A stretch of DNA of 64,000 nucleotides, from contig CM050449.1 of the NCBI GenBank assembly GCA_027563935.2, positions 17,568,735 through 17,632,734 on the forward strand, given 5' to 3'. The DNA is from Costus lasius (taxonomy: Eukaryota; Streptophyta; Magnoliopsida; Zingiberales; Costaceae). Below, one piece after another: positions 1 through 10,556 of this stretch (its first letter is position 1; every line of letters starts with the position of its first letter). The notes beneath the pieces are model-generated. The model made no database searches and was not told the DNA's origin. It saw nothing but the letters and a program-made list of their open reading frames with translations. Made by a program: the position numbers and the translations under genes.

Positions 1-255
1 GATTGACCATTCTTAGTCTATATGGGACACTCTTTAAATTATGGTGTTGTGGCATCGCCATACTGTTTCCTGCACCCTTTTCTTCAATCTCTTCACCCAC
101 GTAACGTTGTCTTCTAAGCTTTTGTCTAGTCCGTAGATCCATGCATTCTCGTCGTTTGTTGCATCGTCATCTTTCATATAGACCAGCACATCCATCTCCC
201 ACTGCCGCTTCTTCCTAATTGGCACCAATTTAAGTGATTCCAGTAGTCTGCCCAA
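1..255 (-). pseudogene. DUF247 gene copy 1, 5' part, frameshifted, cut by window edge
   Basis: The minus strand encodes a DUF247 (plant protein family of unknown function) N-terminal segment nearly identical to the gene at 14477-16079; base 1 aligns with about 15887. The ATG matching that gene's start is at 195-193. After the codons for HNTII (near 34) this copy has two extra bases relative to the other (compare 27-40 with 15913-15925), giving an immediate TAA. The peptide therefore stops before the conserved tract that follows in DUF247 proteins. The rest lies outside the window. Upstream of the start, about 618 bp present in the other copy (16115-16732) are missing, with CAATT at the junction, so the ATG at 255 is probably a product of the deletion. 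Seen directly: homology, frameshift, deletion. Inferred: loss of function. Confidence 0.8.
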
Positions 256-1019
256 GTGAAAGAACCCCTTTGCTTATGGAGTGTGAGTGTAAGGCTAGGC
301 ATAATTGAATGTCACACAATTAAGAATCTCTTATGTGCAAATATATATACTTATATATGCAAGTATTAATATTAAAAATCTATATTAATATTAAAAAATA
401 ATTTATATGATTTCATTTAAAATTTTAAATGTTATTATTTTATATAATTTAAAATTTTAATACTAAAAAAAGTAAAATATATTATTATTTTAAATAATTT
501 AAAATAATATATTTATTTATTATTTTAAATTTTGACAGTAGTTAAAAAGTTATTAACTAAATATTTTATAAATTTTGACGGTGTAGTACAGTTTAGCACA
601 GTTATAAAATAGCGGGGCCAAATAAGCCTTAGTCATAGAATCAAGCTTAAATATGAAGTTTAAGTTATTTTAATTTCTCTATATAATAAATATATTGTTT
701 CATTCAAATTTTATTATTTTTTATTTTTATTTTTTATATTTTCCCAAAATTTTATACTATTATTATTATATAAAATTTTAATGAATTAATAATTTATTTT
801 TTTTCTCATATTCATATTATTATTATTATTATCAAAATAAAAGATTTTATAAAGTTTTTATATTATTATTATCAAAATAAAAATTTAACAAATTAATATT
901 TTTATAATTTTTTTCCTAATTTACTTGGTATTTTATATTTTTTTTAAATAAAGTTTTATATTTATAGCATTATTTTTAATATATTAATGAATTGTGCTTT
1001 TTTGGTTAGCTAAAAATAA
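256..1019. other. Gene-free AT-rich spacer with duplicated flank and MITE remnant
   Basis: About 231-385 continues the duplication shared with 16731-16890, upstream of the DUF247 gene. From about 395 to 622 lies very AT-rich sequence ending in a stretch (GTTATAAAATAGCGGGGCC) that resembles the ends of related repeats at about 27650-27890 and 58651-59514, so this is probably a decayed MITE. The remainder is low-complexity A/T with no gene. Confidence 0.5.
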
Positions 1020-1264
1020 TTTAGTGTTATGCCCCCATAAATAACTTCATTTACCGAAATACGACAATTTGGTATGTCCAACATGCACTACAAAATTTTA
1101 AACCATAACTCACAAAGCCATTAGTAGAAATCCAATATCATTAAATCACAAAATTCTCATAGCACTTCTAAAAACCCATTCAAGATATATTTAAATAAAA
1201 ATTATCAAAGCCATTACTCATAATCCAACTATCCAAAATATAAAAATAGACATAAGAAAATTAC

Positions 1265-3054
1265 TGTTACGCCCCATTTCAAAGTTTAAATAAAATAATA
1301 TTAAAATTTATGATGGTGACGGGATCGAGCCATCCCATCCTCTCCCCTGAAACATTTCTCACGTCGCCCAGCTTTCCCCACTCGCACACGCCAATTCTAC
1401 CTCCTCCCTCACGCCATCCTCTCTCTTTCTCTATTCTCTCTCATGCTTCTCTCATCGTCGCCTTCTTCCTTTCGATCGGCGAACGAGTCGCCTGTTCCCA
1501 CCAGTGTGTTGTCCTCCTCCTTCCCTCCGGCCGGTGGGCTACCCACCCCCACTCACCTTCATCCTTCTCCCGCTGACGGGAAGGTTCTGGCAACCAGATC
1601 CGGTGGATGGACATCTCCCCGTCTTTCCACGTGAATGGCGACGGAAGCTCGTCGCAACTCCAAATCCGGCACCCAATTCGTCTCCGGCGCCTCCGGCGGA
1701 TGTTTCCACCGCCTGCCGACCTCAGTTCGGGCGAACGGTAGTGGTGGCACTGCCAACTTCTCCAGCCTATTTCCGACGATTCCGGTGGCTGTTCGCAGAA
1801 ACAATAGTACGACCGAACTCCCCTCGACGTCAGCTTTCTGCGGTGCTCCGGCGTGCTTCGATCCGACACCGACGAACACTGTTCCGACGGCCGGAGTTAC
1901 TGTTCCGGCAAACTCCGAGATTCATGCTGAAGCATCTACTTACCTATTCTGGTTGGTTCTTAGCGCAGACCTACGGACCGAGGTAGGGTCTTCTTCCTAT
2001 CTTTGTTACGGTGCCAAATGCATGATAGATTAGTGGCACCTTATCTTAAGTTCAGTCCTTTGATTTGCCTCTTATCCTGTTGAAGTCTGATCCTTCCTGT
2101 TGAGCATATACGTGACTGCATGCTTCTTGAGTTTAGTTTCTGTTGCATATATGCTCTGTGATATGATGATGTGATTATCTATTGTTGTATATTAGCACAT
2201 GTGGATCTCTGTTTTATTATGTTGGCGTGTTATATTATGTGCCAGTCGGACTGGTGGTGGTGGTGGTTAGACCAGTCGACCGATGTTTGTACCCTAGCTT
2301 GTTGGGGGCGAGGGCTACACATTTTGTATGTTGGCCACTAGCTATAGTCATGGTAAGAGGACCATTGGTACTATATGCCATCGACTTGCGTCACCTCCGA
2401 AGGGTACTTCGGGGTGATTGGTGTTGGACACTGCACCAGTGGACTGCCGACGGGCAGCCATCCCCTTTGTTCAGAGCTGACATTGGGGACCACTCCTCCA
2501 GGAGTGCGTGTCCTTCAGTGGACGATTGGCCGAGCTCTGTTTTATGGATTGCATGTTGCTGTATTTTGATATGTTGTTAATTTGTGTTATATGTATTTAT
2601 TGTTGTATATGCACGTAGGATATTGGTAGATTTTTGCAAATGAACCTTATCTATTGTACATGCATCATATCTTATATATCCCTATTTAACCCTTCTGGCT
2701 AACTCCCCCTATTCTCCCTCTCTCTTCTAGGTTCTGGCGTTGTTCCTCCTGGAGCTAATCTAGATAGTTAGTTGTAGTGACCACCACGGGGAGATGCACT
2801 TCTGTTTTATGTACTATTTTTAGTCAGATCTTGTATTTCAGACATTGTTGCATTTGGATATGTATTTGTGTATGCCCAGTCATGGACCGGATGGTATTGT
2901 ATTATGTGATAGTATGTTGAGTTGTATTATAGGATGTATTATTCTATTTGTTGCATTGGGTTTTGGTTACTGTCTCATCACGCAGGTTGACCCTGTCGCA
3001 CCTTGACGTTTGACTCTTGGGGAATGGGCCCGGGTCCCGCGTCGAGGCGTGACA
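1265..3054 (+). mobile_element. Nested solo LTR, Gypsy-type, 1790 bp
   Basis: It begins TGTTACGCCCC and ends GGCGTGACA, imperfect inverted termini with TG...CA ends. It is flanked by a perfect 5-bp target duplication ATTAC (1260-1264 and 3055-3059). It lies inside the older solo LTR in the opposite orientation; removing it rejoins that LTR smoothly. The GC-rich stretch at 1310-2030 gives several overlapping open frames on both strands, but none matches a known protein and they are best read as LTR sequence. There is no PBS, polypurine tract or pol sequence. Confidence 0.85.
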
Positions 3055-4384
3055 ATTACATCAACTCATGACAAAATAAAAAGGAAATAGTAAATATCAA
3101 AAATCACTAAACACTCTACTAGGAAGCCTCTACTCTATATATCTACTTCTAGACTAAAACTGATCAGTACCTAGAAGCAATAACAAAGAGGGTTAGCCAA
3201 ATAGCTAAGTAAGGATTTTTTAAGATGATGAATGCATACTCAACAATGAAATCAACTTTATGAACTACATGAATACCATATATATGTGCAAGTAAACATA
3301 ACATGAACAATATACATCCTATCTCATAAAAAATGAAGTTGTTCATGGTCACAAACATTGCATTATGCCTCGCACTCTAATAAGAGTGGTTCCACCCCCA
3401 AGCTCCAAAAGTGGAATGACTGCCATCAGACAGCCCAATAGTGTTGTGTCCAACACTTGAAAACCCCAGTATTGTCAAAAAAAAAATCTGGCAGTAATCC
3501 TGACCGGCAACCACCAATAGCCTACCACATAGTCGGCGCTATGGTCTAATACATGACCTCACCGATGGATCTCCAACTCCACGTACGACATGAATGCTTG
3601 AAGCGTACAACAACAATCTCAACACACCATAAAAATATTATATCTCAAAATATGTGCATATAACAAGAATAATCTTTTCATAAATGTATACTCAACAACC
3701 AAATAAAATATGCATTTGTCCTCTTTTCATGATAACAAATAAAAAATCAATCACGCATCTATATACACCAGTGAAATTAATACGAGCATGAAAGGTATTA
3801 GAAACAAGTCAAAGCAGGTAGAAGCAAAAGGTTTGGTGTTTAAGCACAAGGCTTAGCACTGTACAAGAAAGTGAAGGTAGGATCCCTACCTAAAGGTGAA
3901 ATCCTCTGTCATAAGAATATACCATGGGTACTCACACCTCAGGCATGTCTAGTCCCAAATCCAAGTTACCTTACAATCAAATGACACCAAGAAAATAACA
4001 TCAATTACTATATAGTGCTAATCATCAATACACCTACAAAATAAAGTATTTCTACCATTAACTCTAACCATGATTTCACAAATTATGATATACATAACCT
4101 TAACCCCAAATTATCACATTGACACGTCATCTTAAACTAGCAAGCTTATAACAACATACATCAAATTTAGGGTAAACATACATCATAACCCCCTATGAAT
4201 CTATCAACTATACATCTAGCATTATCATCTAATCAAGGTAAAAAATTAAGATTGAACAAGTTACCTGCCCTAGTAACAAAATCAACACACAAAAGAGGGA
4301 AAAGAGAGGGTCGCCGGAACCCTATTGCTCGCGGAAAGTGCCACTGCCACCGGCATAGGAAGGGGGCTGGGACGCTGAGGAAGT

Positions 4385-4745
4385 GATGCAGGAGGGAGCC
4401 ATGCCTGCCTCACATTGCGCAGCCCTTAATTGGGAGTAGCCGCGTCGGGATTCGACACCCTGGACCCTGCGGGTTAGGCGGCCGCCGCCTAATTCGAGGG
4501 GGTCGGTGGAGCTCCGCCGGCCCTTAGTGTTGTAGGGGGGATGAGTCCATGTCCAGATGGCCCATGTGAGGCAGGCATGGCTCCCTCCTGCATCATAAAA
4601 GGTAGGCGATGGCCGCCTAACCCACAGGGTCTAGGGTGTCAAATCTCAGCGCAGCTACTCCCAATTAAGGGATGTGCAAATTACGTCTGCAGTAGGATTC
4701 GAACCCTTGACTTGGCCTTCACAAGCCAACAGAAAGAGAGGAGAA
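4385..4745. repeat. Foldback SINE-like element with long inverted arms
   Basis: Arms of about 100 bp face each other: 4385-4413 is the exact reverse complement of 4566-4594, and 4421-4488 pairs imperfectly with 4604-4672. The right edge (about 4683-4730), read on the minus strand, carries a tRNA-like B-box block, GGGTTCGAATCCTACTGCAG. The same head (TCGAATCCTRCTGCAGACG) recurs in the array at 10557-11844. Exact ends and target duplication are not clear. It sits inside the solo LTR 1025-5119. Confidence 0.6.
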
Positions 4746-5124
4746 AGAAAGAACAGTGCGTCCACTGCCAATTCCGTTGGTTTGCCAAAATCCACCACTA
4801 CCTGTAACTGTGTCAAACGCCGCCGCCAAATCCAAATCATTGCCGCCTACTACTGCCAAGATCGTTGAACACCGTCGAAAGGAGAAGGAAGGTTAACGCT
4901 GGCTTCCTAGTCGCTGCCACTGCCTTCGATTGCCACCAGAGGAAGGAACGAGAGAGGGAGAAGAGAAATCGGGCAAGCAGTGTCGGGTGAAATCACGTTG
5001 CACGCGTCGAAAGAGAGAGAAAGGAGAAAATCAATACAGGTTTTTTTATTTATATTTAAATAATAATAATAATAATTATTATTATTTATTTTATTTATTA
5101 TTTTTTAAAAAATATAACATTTAG

Positions 5125-6007
5125 TGTTAAGACAAATGGTAATATGCGAGGTGGAGGATATTTTATAATCGTGCCTCAAACAGCCTACATGCCTTGGTCA
5201 GGCTGAGCGCTTGTCTCGGCACTGCTTAATCGTGTCTCGTGTTGTGCTGGGCTAAGATATTTTCTTCTCGCATCGTGCCCGATACAACAAAATTATAAAC
5301 AAGTTGTGCTTGGCACGATCAAGCTGAAGTAGGGTGCTGTGCCTAGGCCAGCTCGTTTCAGAATGGGCCATTGGCCATTTCTAGTGATCAGTAGTGTATC
5401 ATCATATTATGCTCTAAGGCTAGATCATCTTTTTCCAAGAAAGACAAGAGATGGGGCCTCCATCTATGTGAGCCCTCTTCACTCCTGTTAAGGTCCCTCT
5501 ACGGACAAAAGCTTTCGTTTATGACACATTAATGCCTCTAGTGTCCAATCTACCTATTATCACATAATGTCTCCCATTAACATTCCCCTCTTGATGAAGT
5601 CCTTAATCTACTACCTGAGATCTTGATAATTTCTGCTATATGCTCTATATTCTAGTGAAACTCTCAACACAAGTATTTCATATTATCATAAGTTAGGCCT
5701 CTTTCTTTTGATAATTGCTTTGACAGTGATATATCGCCCAGCTTTCTTTAAGAGCTTACTATCGTTCTAGGCTCTTCTTTATCAAAGAGCGCGAGCGAGT
5801 CTTCTTGGTTGAAGACCGTTGATGAAAGCATGGATCAAAATTGACTTACGGATGTTATCCACATGGTGAGAGTCTTGAGTGAATTTTGCAATGTAATCCA
5901 GATGAAATTGAATTTTTCTTTATCAGATTGGCAGCAACACCATATGCCTTTTTGAATTGTTTGGCTACCGCCAAAGTGACCACTAAATTGTTTAGCCAAT
6001 TCCCTAA
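5125..6007. other. Intergenic repeat debris, no gene seen
   Basis: No convincing coding region. 5160-5390 is a degenerate GC-biased segment ending in a 'gggccattggccatttcta' motif typical of non-autonomous hAT-like ends; its other end was not located. 5400-6007 may hold very decayed retrotransposon gag sequence, but the reading is too weak to call. Confidence 0.35.
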
Positions 6008-6265
6008 TCTTCCATCTCCCACTGCCTCTGCTTCCTAATTGGTACCAATTACTTCAGAGAAGAATAAGAAGAAGAAACATCTAAAATATGCATTGAGAAA
6101 CGGCGAGTTACTGCATATGCAGAGGTAGCTACGCTGGAGCAAGAAGACACATCTCCAATTAGGGCTAGAATCTATTTAAAGGAGCATTGACGAAACCTAA
6201 CTGTACTGTGAATTTGTCAAGTTTAAGCACATGAGGGTGAGAGTTTGATCTGACGCCATGTACGT
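6008..6265 (-). repeat. Third partial copy of the DUF247 leader region
   Basis: 6014-6060 matches 193-230 and 16077-16120 (start of the DUF247 reading frame and its upstream bases). The GAAACGGCGAGTTAC block near 6097 matches 16184-16199. Coding sequence beyond the first few codons is absent. This is a third, shorter and more diverged duplicate of the 5' end of the DUF247 locus; it retains a Trp codon at the position where the gene at 16083-16085 has TAG. Confidence 0.6.
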
Positions 6266-6369
6266 AAATAAATTATATATATTTATGATGCAATGTGATC
6301 CTGATTGCATGGTTCCTATAACTTTTGAGTTATTGCACAAGTTCGTATTAGTCAATGACACCAAACCAC

Positions 6370-6629
6370 TATGAAGTTACGAAGATGCAGAGGCGATTGA
6401 AAGAGAACTTGAATATTATTTCTCTGTATGTTGAATCACTATACATCGAATGATTTATACAGGATTCCAGTATATACATAAGGTAATAATCAATTTGTAC
6501 AAGGAAATAACATAAATGTAAACTGTAATATTATTTGGATCTTGAATTGATCGAGTCCGGAATCTTTGTGATCGAGTCCAGATTCTTTGGCCTTTGACTG
6601 GATTGGAGAATATATTGACATTCCTTATA
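6370..6629 (-). repeat. 3' LTR of the Copia element (260 bp)
   Basis: Nearly identical to 14063-14301. The 21-bp length difference is explained by one extra copy of a short internal unit (GATCGAGTCC...) near 6548-6590. The polypurine tract follows at about 6630-6645 (read on minus: GCGAGGGAG). The outer edge is TATGAAG and the inner edge CCTTATA. Confidence 0.88.
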
Positions 6630-6649
6630 CTCCCTCGCAAGCTCATCAC

Positions 6650-8390
6650 GAAATGGTAAAATGTTGAGCTTGAGTGTGAGATGAGTGTGCCGCTGTTTGG
6701 AGAGAGGTTTAGTTAATATGTCTGCAAGTTGGTCTTTGGAAGAGATAAAAGACACATTAAGTTGCTTGCTGGTGACCCTTTCTCCGACAAAATAAAAGTC
6801 AATTTCAACATATTTTGTTCTAGCATGGAATACCATATTTGCAGCCAAGTAAGTAGCACCAATATTGTCGCACCAAAGTGTTAGAGATGTGGATGAGGAG
6901 AGATGGAGTTCCGTAAGAAGAGACTGTATCCAGATTAATTTAGTCGTGGCATTCGCAACGGCTTTGTACTCTGCTTTTGTGCTAGATCAAGAGACGGTTG
7001 GCATTTGGAATTCTAAGAGACAAGATTCCGACCAAGGAATACTGCATATCCACTTGTGGAGTGACGATCTTCTAAAGAGTTCGCCCAATCAGCATCACTA
7101 TAAGCACTAAGAGTACATGTTGAATGTTGATGAAAAAGGAGACCATGTAGGATTGTTCCTTTAAGATACCGAAGCATACGTTTGACAGATTCTCAATGCT
7201 TCTTAGTTGGTGCGTGTATATATTGGCATGCACGATTGACTGCATACGTGATGTCTGGTCGAGTGATGGTGACATATTGCAGGGCGCCAACAATACTTCT
7301 ATATAATGTGACATCTTCCATAAGAGGGGATGTTGTCATATTTGCCTCGGTAGCAATTGGTGTTGAGATAGGTTTCACACCCTCCATATTGTGGCGTTGA
7401 AGTAGTTCCATAATATATTTGCTTTGACTAAGATGATAACCATTAACATGTTTACGCATTTCAATGCCAAAAAAGAAGTGAGCTTCACCAAGATCACGAA
7501 TAGCAAATTAATTTCCAAGGGCAAGTAACAATTCAACAACATGATTGGAATTGGAACCGGTTACTAAAATGTCATCAACGTATATTAGAATATATAATTT
7601 GGAAGAGGAAGTGCAACGATAAAAAAGAGATGTATCTGTTTTAGATCCAATGAATCCCTGCGTTTGGAGCTAGTTACTAAGACGATGGAACCATGCTCGA
7701 GGAGCCTGTCGAAGCCCATAGAGAGATTTCTTGAGATGACAAATGTGTGTAGGATATTGTGGGTGAATAAATCCTGGAGGTTGTTCTATAAAGACAATTT
7801 CTTGTAGATGTTCATGTAGAAAAGCATTATAAACATCTAATTGTCAAACTGGCCAATTTAGACTAGTCGCAATAGCTAAGAGAAGACGCACCGTGGTGAT
7901 TTTAATGACAGGGCTAAAAGTATCAGTATAGTCAATACCCGATACTTGTCGGAAGCCTTTAGCAACTAGTCGTGCTTTGTGTCGTTCAATAGTCTCATCA
8001 GCACGATACTTGAGACGAAAAATCCATTTGCACCCAATAACATTCATCGAGGTGTGGCGTGGAACAAGGGTCCAAGTGTCATTGCGAAGTAGGGCATCAA
8101 ATTCAGGTGCCATAGTATCTCTCCATTCAGGATCTTTGGAGGCTTGAGTAAAGGATGTGGGTTCAACAGTTGTTATAGTATTGAGTAGAGCCTAAGGTAG
8201 AGGATGTTTACTATGAGCTCGCGCATGACATGATATAGGCTCAGTATCTCTATAAATATCACTAAGAGCTCTCGTGCGCTGAGGTGGAGTATCAGAATAG
8301 GGAGAGGAAATCAACTCGTCTGAAGTTAGCGTAGGAGAAGTCGGTTCATCCAATGATGGAGCTACTGTAGGAGGGATGGTCCTTAAAGCC
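6650..8390 (-). pseudogene. Copia reverse transcriptase and RNase H region (broken)
   Basis: Minus-strand frames read in order: an RT opening (8113-7844; W..V motifs, [20 protein letters not shown]); a nonsense TGA just after WPV; the catalytic block with YVDD near 7568-7580; the connection region (7459-7193); and RNase H ending with the tether motif ADILTKPLS near 6710. Family order and motifs are those of plant Ty1/Copia pol. Several stops mean no full-length product. The stretch 8113-8390 encodes a low-complexity linker rich in Ser/Pro. Confidence 0.85.
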
Positions 8391-8394
8391 GTAC

Positions 8395-9165
8395 TCTAAG
8401 GGATTACACAATGCACGCAAAAATAGGACAGGGTCTTTAGACGAGGGAAGTGAAAAGCGCTTCGGAAATGCAGGAAAACACGATGAAACGTGAAGGAATC
8501 AGCGTCGAGTTCGATCGGGGCAACACAAATGCAAAAAAAAACACAACGGCACTCAACTACAGAATATAACTCACTAACCTCGTAGTAATTTTGCGCACTC
8601 ACGCAGCAGATTTTAAGCTCAGCACGTCGCAATAGGGAACCAGCCGATTCGCAGCACACAGCTCGCACGCCTATGCGCCTGAAATACACCAAAGAACAAC
8701 GGAACGTCCACGTCTCCGGCGTAAGGATACCCGTGGAGAAAGAGAAACCACAACGGAAATACAAGAACGCAACGAAGTGAAGAAACACGCGAACCTGACC
8801 CACCGCAAAGGATGTGATTTACTTTACTACTTCGAAAACCAGGAAGGAAACACTTCGGAGTCGAGGCACCGACCACGACTCTTACAAACGTTGAAGGCGA
8901 AGCTACTTCATCTTCCACACAAGCTGGAGGCACTCTTGCTCACTAGGAGAACTCTACCTAAGAGAACTAAGGAATACAACACCCCAGCCTCCTCTTTTAT
9001 AGAACAAGAGGGGAGGGAACAAGACAAAGCAGAAAAAGACAAGCTACTTTAACAACTACTTACTCTTGCAGCCCATAAAGTAGTCAAGCTGAAGCTACAA
9101 GACAAAAGAGAAACAAACTTCTACCTAATATTCTTGAAGCTGGTCGCATGGTCTTCGTATGGAGG
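8395..9165 (-). mobile_element. Probable solo LTR or LTR-like insert inside the Copia element
   Basis: The Copia pol linker is interrupted by about 0.77 kb with no pol similarity. Read on the minus strand it has a TATA box (TATAAAAGAGGAGG near 8990-9003), followed by a leader-like, stop-rich stretch and an end TGTGTAATCCCTTA near 8397. GAGTA occurs at both junctions (about 8391-8395 and 9069-9073 on minus), a possible target duplication. Ends are not TG...CA and remain uncertain; it may also be a Copia U3-R-U5 from another family. Confidence 0.4.
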
Positions 9166-9500
9166 CGGTTAGGCGATCAGACGCGCTCGAAGCATACCGC
9201 GACAAAGCAGTAGAATTTTGAAGTACTGTGCTGTGTAACGATCGTTGCGGCCTTCTCTTGGGCCATGTTACTAATGTGGTTGTGAGACCCATCTGGACTT
9301 GGGCTCTTCGGGGGTTGGCTTGTAGCGTCCTTGGGCCGGGTCACTTTGGTGTGGATGGAGAGTGGGCTGATCATACCCACAAAGCGGTCCGGTGGGTGAG
9401 ATGGGCGTTGGGATCGCCAAATAACCACCTTGTTGGGCTCCTTCGGGTCCTCCATGGATGGCTCAACATGGTACGGAGGGTTGTGGACATCAAAACGGGG

Positions 9501-10550
9501 TCATCGGGGCAATTCTGCGTGACTTTCTTCATATAGTTGGTTGCAGGTTCCACAAGGCGAGGTTTTCGTCGCTGGGTACCCCGAGGAACTTTCTGTGGAA
9601 AACCTGACTTGTGCGTGTGAATCCTCTCGTAGTTGTCTACAGGACTCTCGGGGCGAGGTCTTCGTCGCTGGGTGCCCCGAGGAACTTTCTGTGGGAAACC
9701 CAACTTGTGCATGTGAATCTTCAGGAAGTTGTCTGCAGGATTCTCGGGGCGAGGTCTTCGTCGCTGGGTGCCCCGAGGAACTTTCTGTGGGAAATCTGAC
9801 TTGTGCGTGTGAAGCCGTCCTTGGATCGGATAGTTGCCTGCAGGAATCACGGGGCGTGGCTTCCGTCACTGGGTACCCTGAGGAACTTTCTGTGGAAAAT
9901 TTTTGGGGCATCATCAGGGCTAGATTTTCCCCTTCTTTCATGTTGTATGCTCCTGCATTATCCAAGGAGACAACTGGAGAAGTAATGGATGCCTCCTGCC
10001 CAATTGGTGGAGATGACGCAGAATTCCCAATAGATGTAGTTGATGGATGAGGAGCGGCACCAAGAATTCCCCAATAATTTGAGGATATTGGAGTAAGATA
10101 TGTTCTCTCAATTGTAAGAGAATCCATAGGCCTGGACTTGTCAAAAGGAAACAACTTTTCATTAAAAGCAACATGTCGTGAGATATAAATGTGGCCAGTT
10201 GGAACATGAAGACAACGGTAACCATGGTGCATATTACTATACCCAATGAAAACATATAATTCAGAACATGGTTGGAGCTTGTGTTTGGTATGTGGGCGAA
10301 GCCAAAGATAATATGCGCAACCAAAAATTCGAAGGAAGTTATAATCTGGGGGGTGTTGGTATAGTTTTTCAAGGGGAGTTTAGTTTTGAAGGAGAGGAGT
10401 GGGAAGCCAATTAATGAGATAGACGGCTGTAGTGACAGCATCATCCCAATGCTTGGTGGGGACAGAAGCATGCTGTAAAAGAGCAAGAGTTGTTTCAATG
10501 ATGTGACGATGTTTGCATTCCTCAGTTCCATTTTGTTCTGGTGTATGAGG
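9501..10550 (-). pseudogene. Copia integrase 3' part and linker with tandem repeats
   Basis: Minus strand: CPHTPEQNG and following residues of the integrase core (10550-10380), then the C-terminal GY.CLHVPTGHIYISRHVAF block (10232 region), then a hydrophilic linker containing four copies of a roughly 32-residue unit. A frameshift separates the 10531-10380 part from the 10232-9501 frame. The upstream half of the integrase is on the far side of the array at 10557-11844. Confidence 0.85.
9556..9900 (-). repeat. In-frame tandem repeat in the Copia linker, units of 96, 96 and 105 bp
   Basis: The block 'gctgggtnccccgaggaactttctgtgg' recurs at 9571, 9667, 9763 and (diverged) 9868. Spacings of 96, 96 and 105 bp are all multiples of three, giving 32- to 35-residue units (core FPTESSSGHPATKTSPRESC) in the minus-strand frame. 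It lies between integrase and RT, a region that is normally a variable linker. Confidence 0.85.
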
Positions 10551-10556
10551 ACAGGA

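Larger units (their letters stand above)
1025..5119 (-). mobile_element. Solo LTR, Gypsy-type, interrupted by two later insertions
   Basis: The unit starts TGTTATGCCCC at 1025 and ends TATAACA at 5119, and is flanked by a perfect 5-bp duplication TTTAG (1020-1024 and 5120-5124). Read on the minus strand it has the TGTTAT...GGGCATAACA ends expected of an LTR. It is similar in layout to the LTR at 41851-43953, for example the 'gttagccaaa...ctaagtaagg' block at about 3191-3213. No internal pol/gag sequence or second LTR was found, so it is a solo LTR left by LTR-LTR recombination. Without the nested insert at 1265-3059 and the foldback near 4385-4745 it would be about 1.9-2 kb, the size of its relatives. 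Confidence 0.82.

Noticed and set aside
1310..2033. Overlapping open frames of 130-160 aa on both strands
   Set aside because: They lie inside the solo LTR 1265-3054, show no domain, and are explained by GC-rich composition.
9541..10050. 169-aa plus-strand frame with CACESS repeats
   Set aside because: Opposite strand of the in-frame Copia tandem repeat; the minus frame is the one matching Copia.
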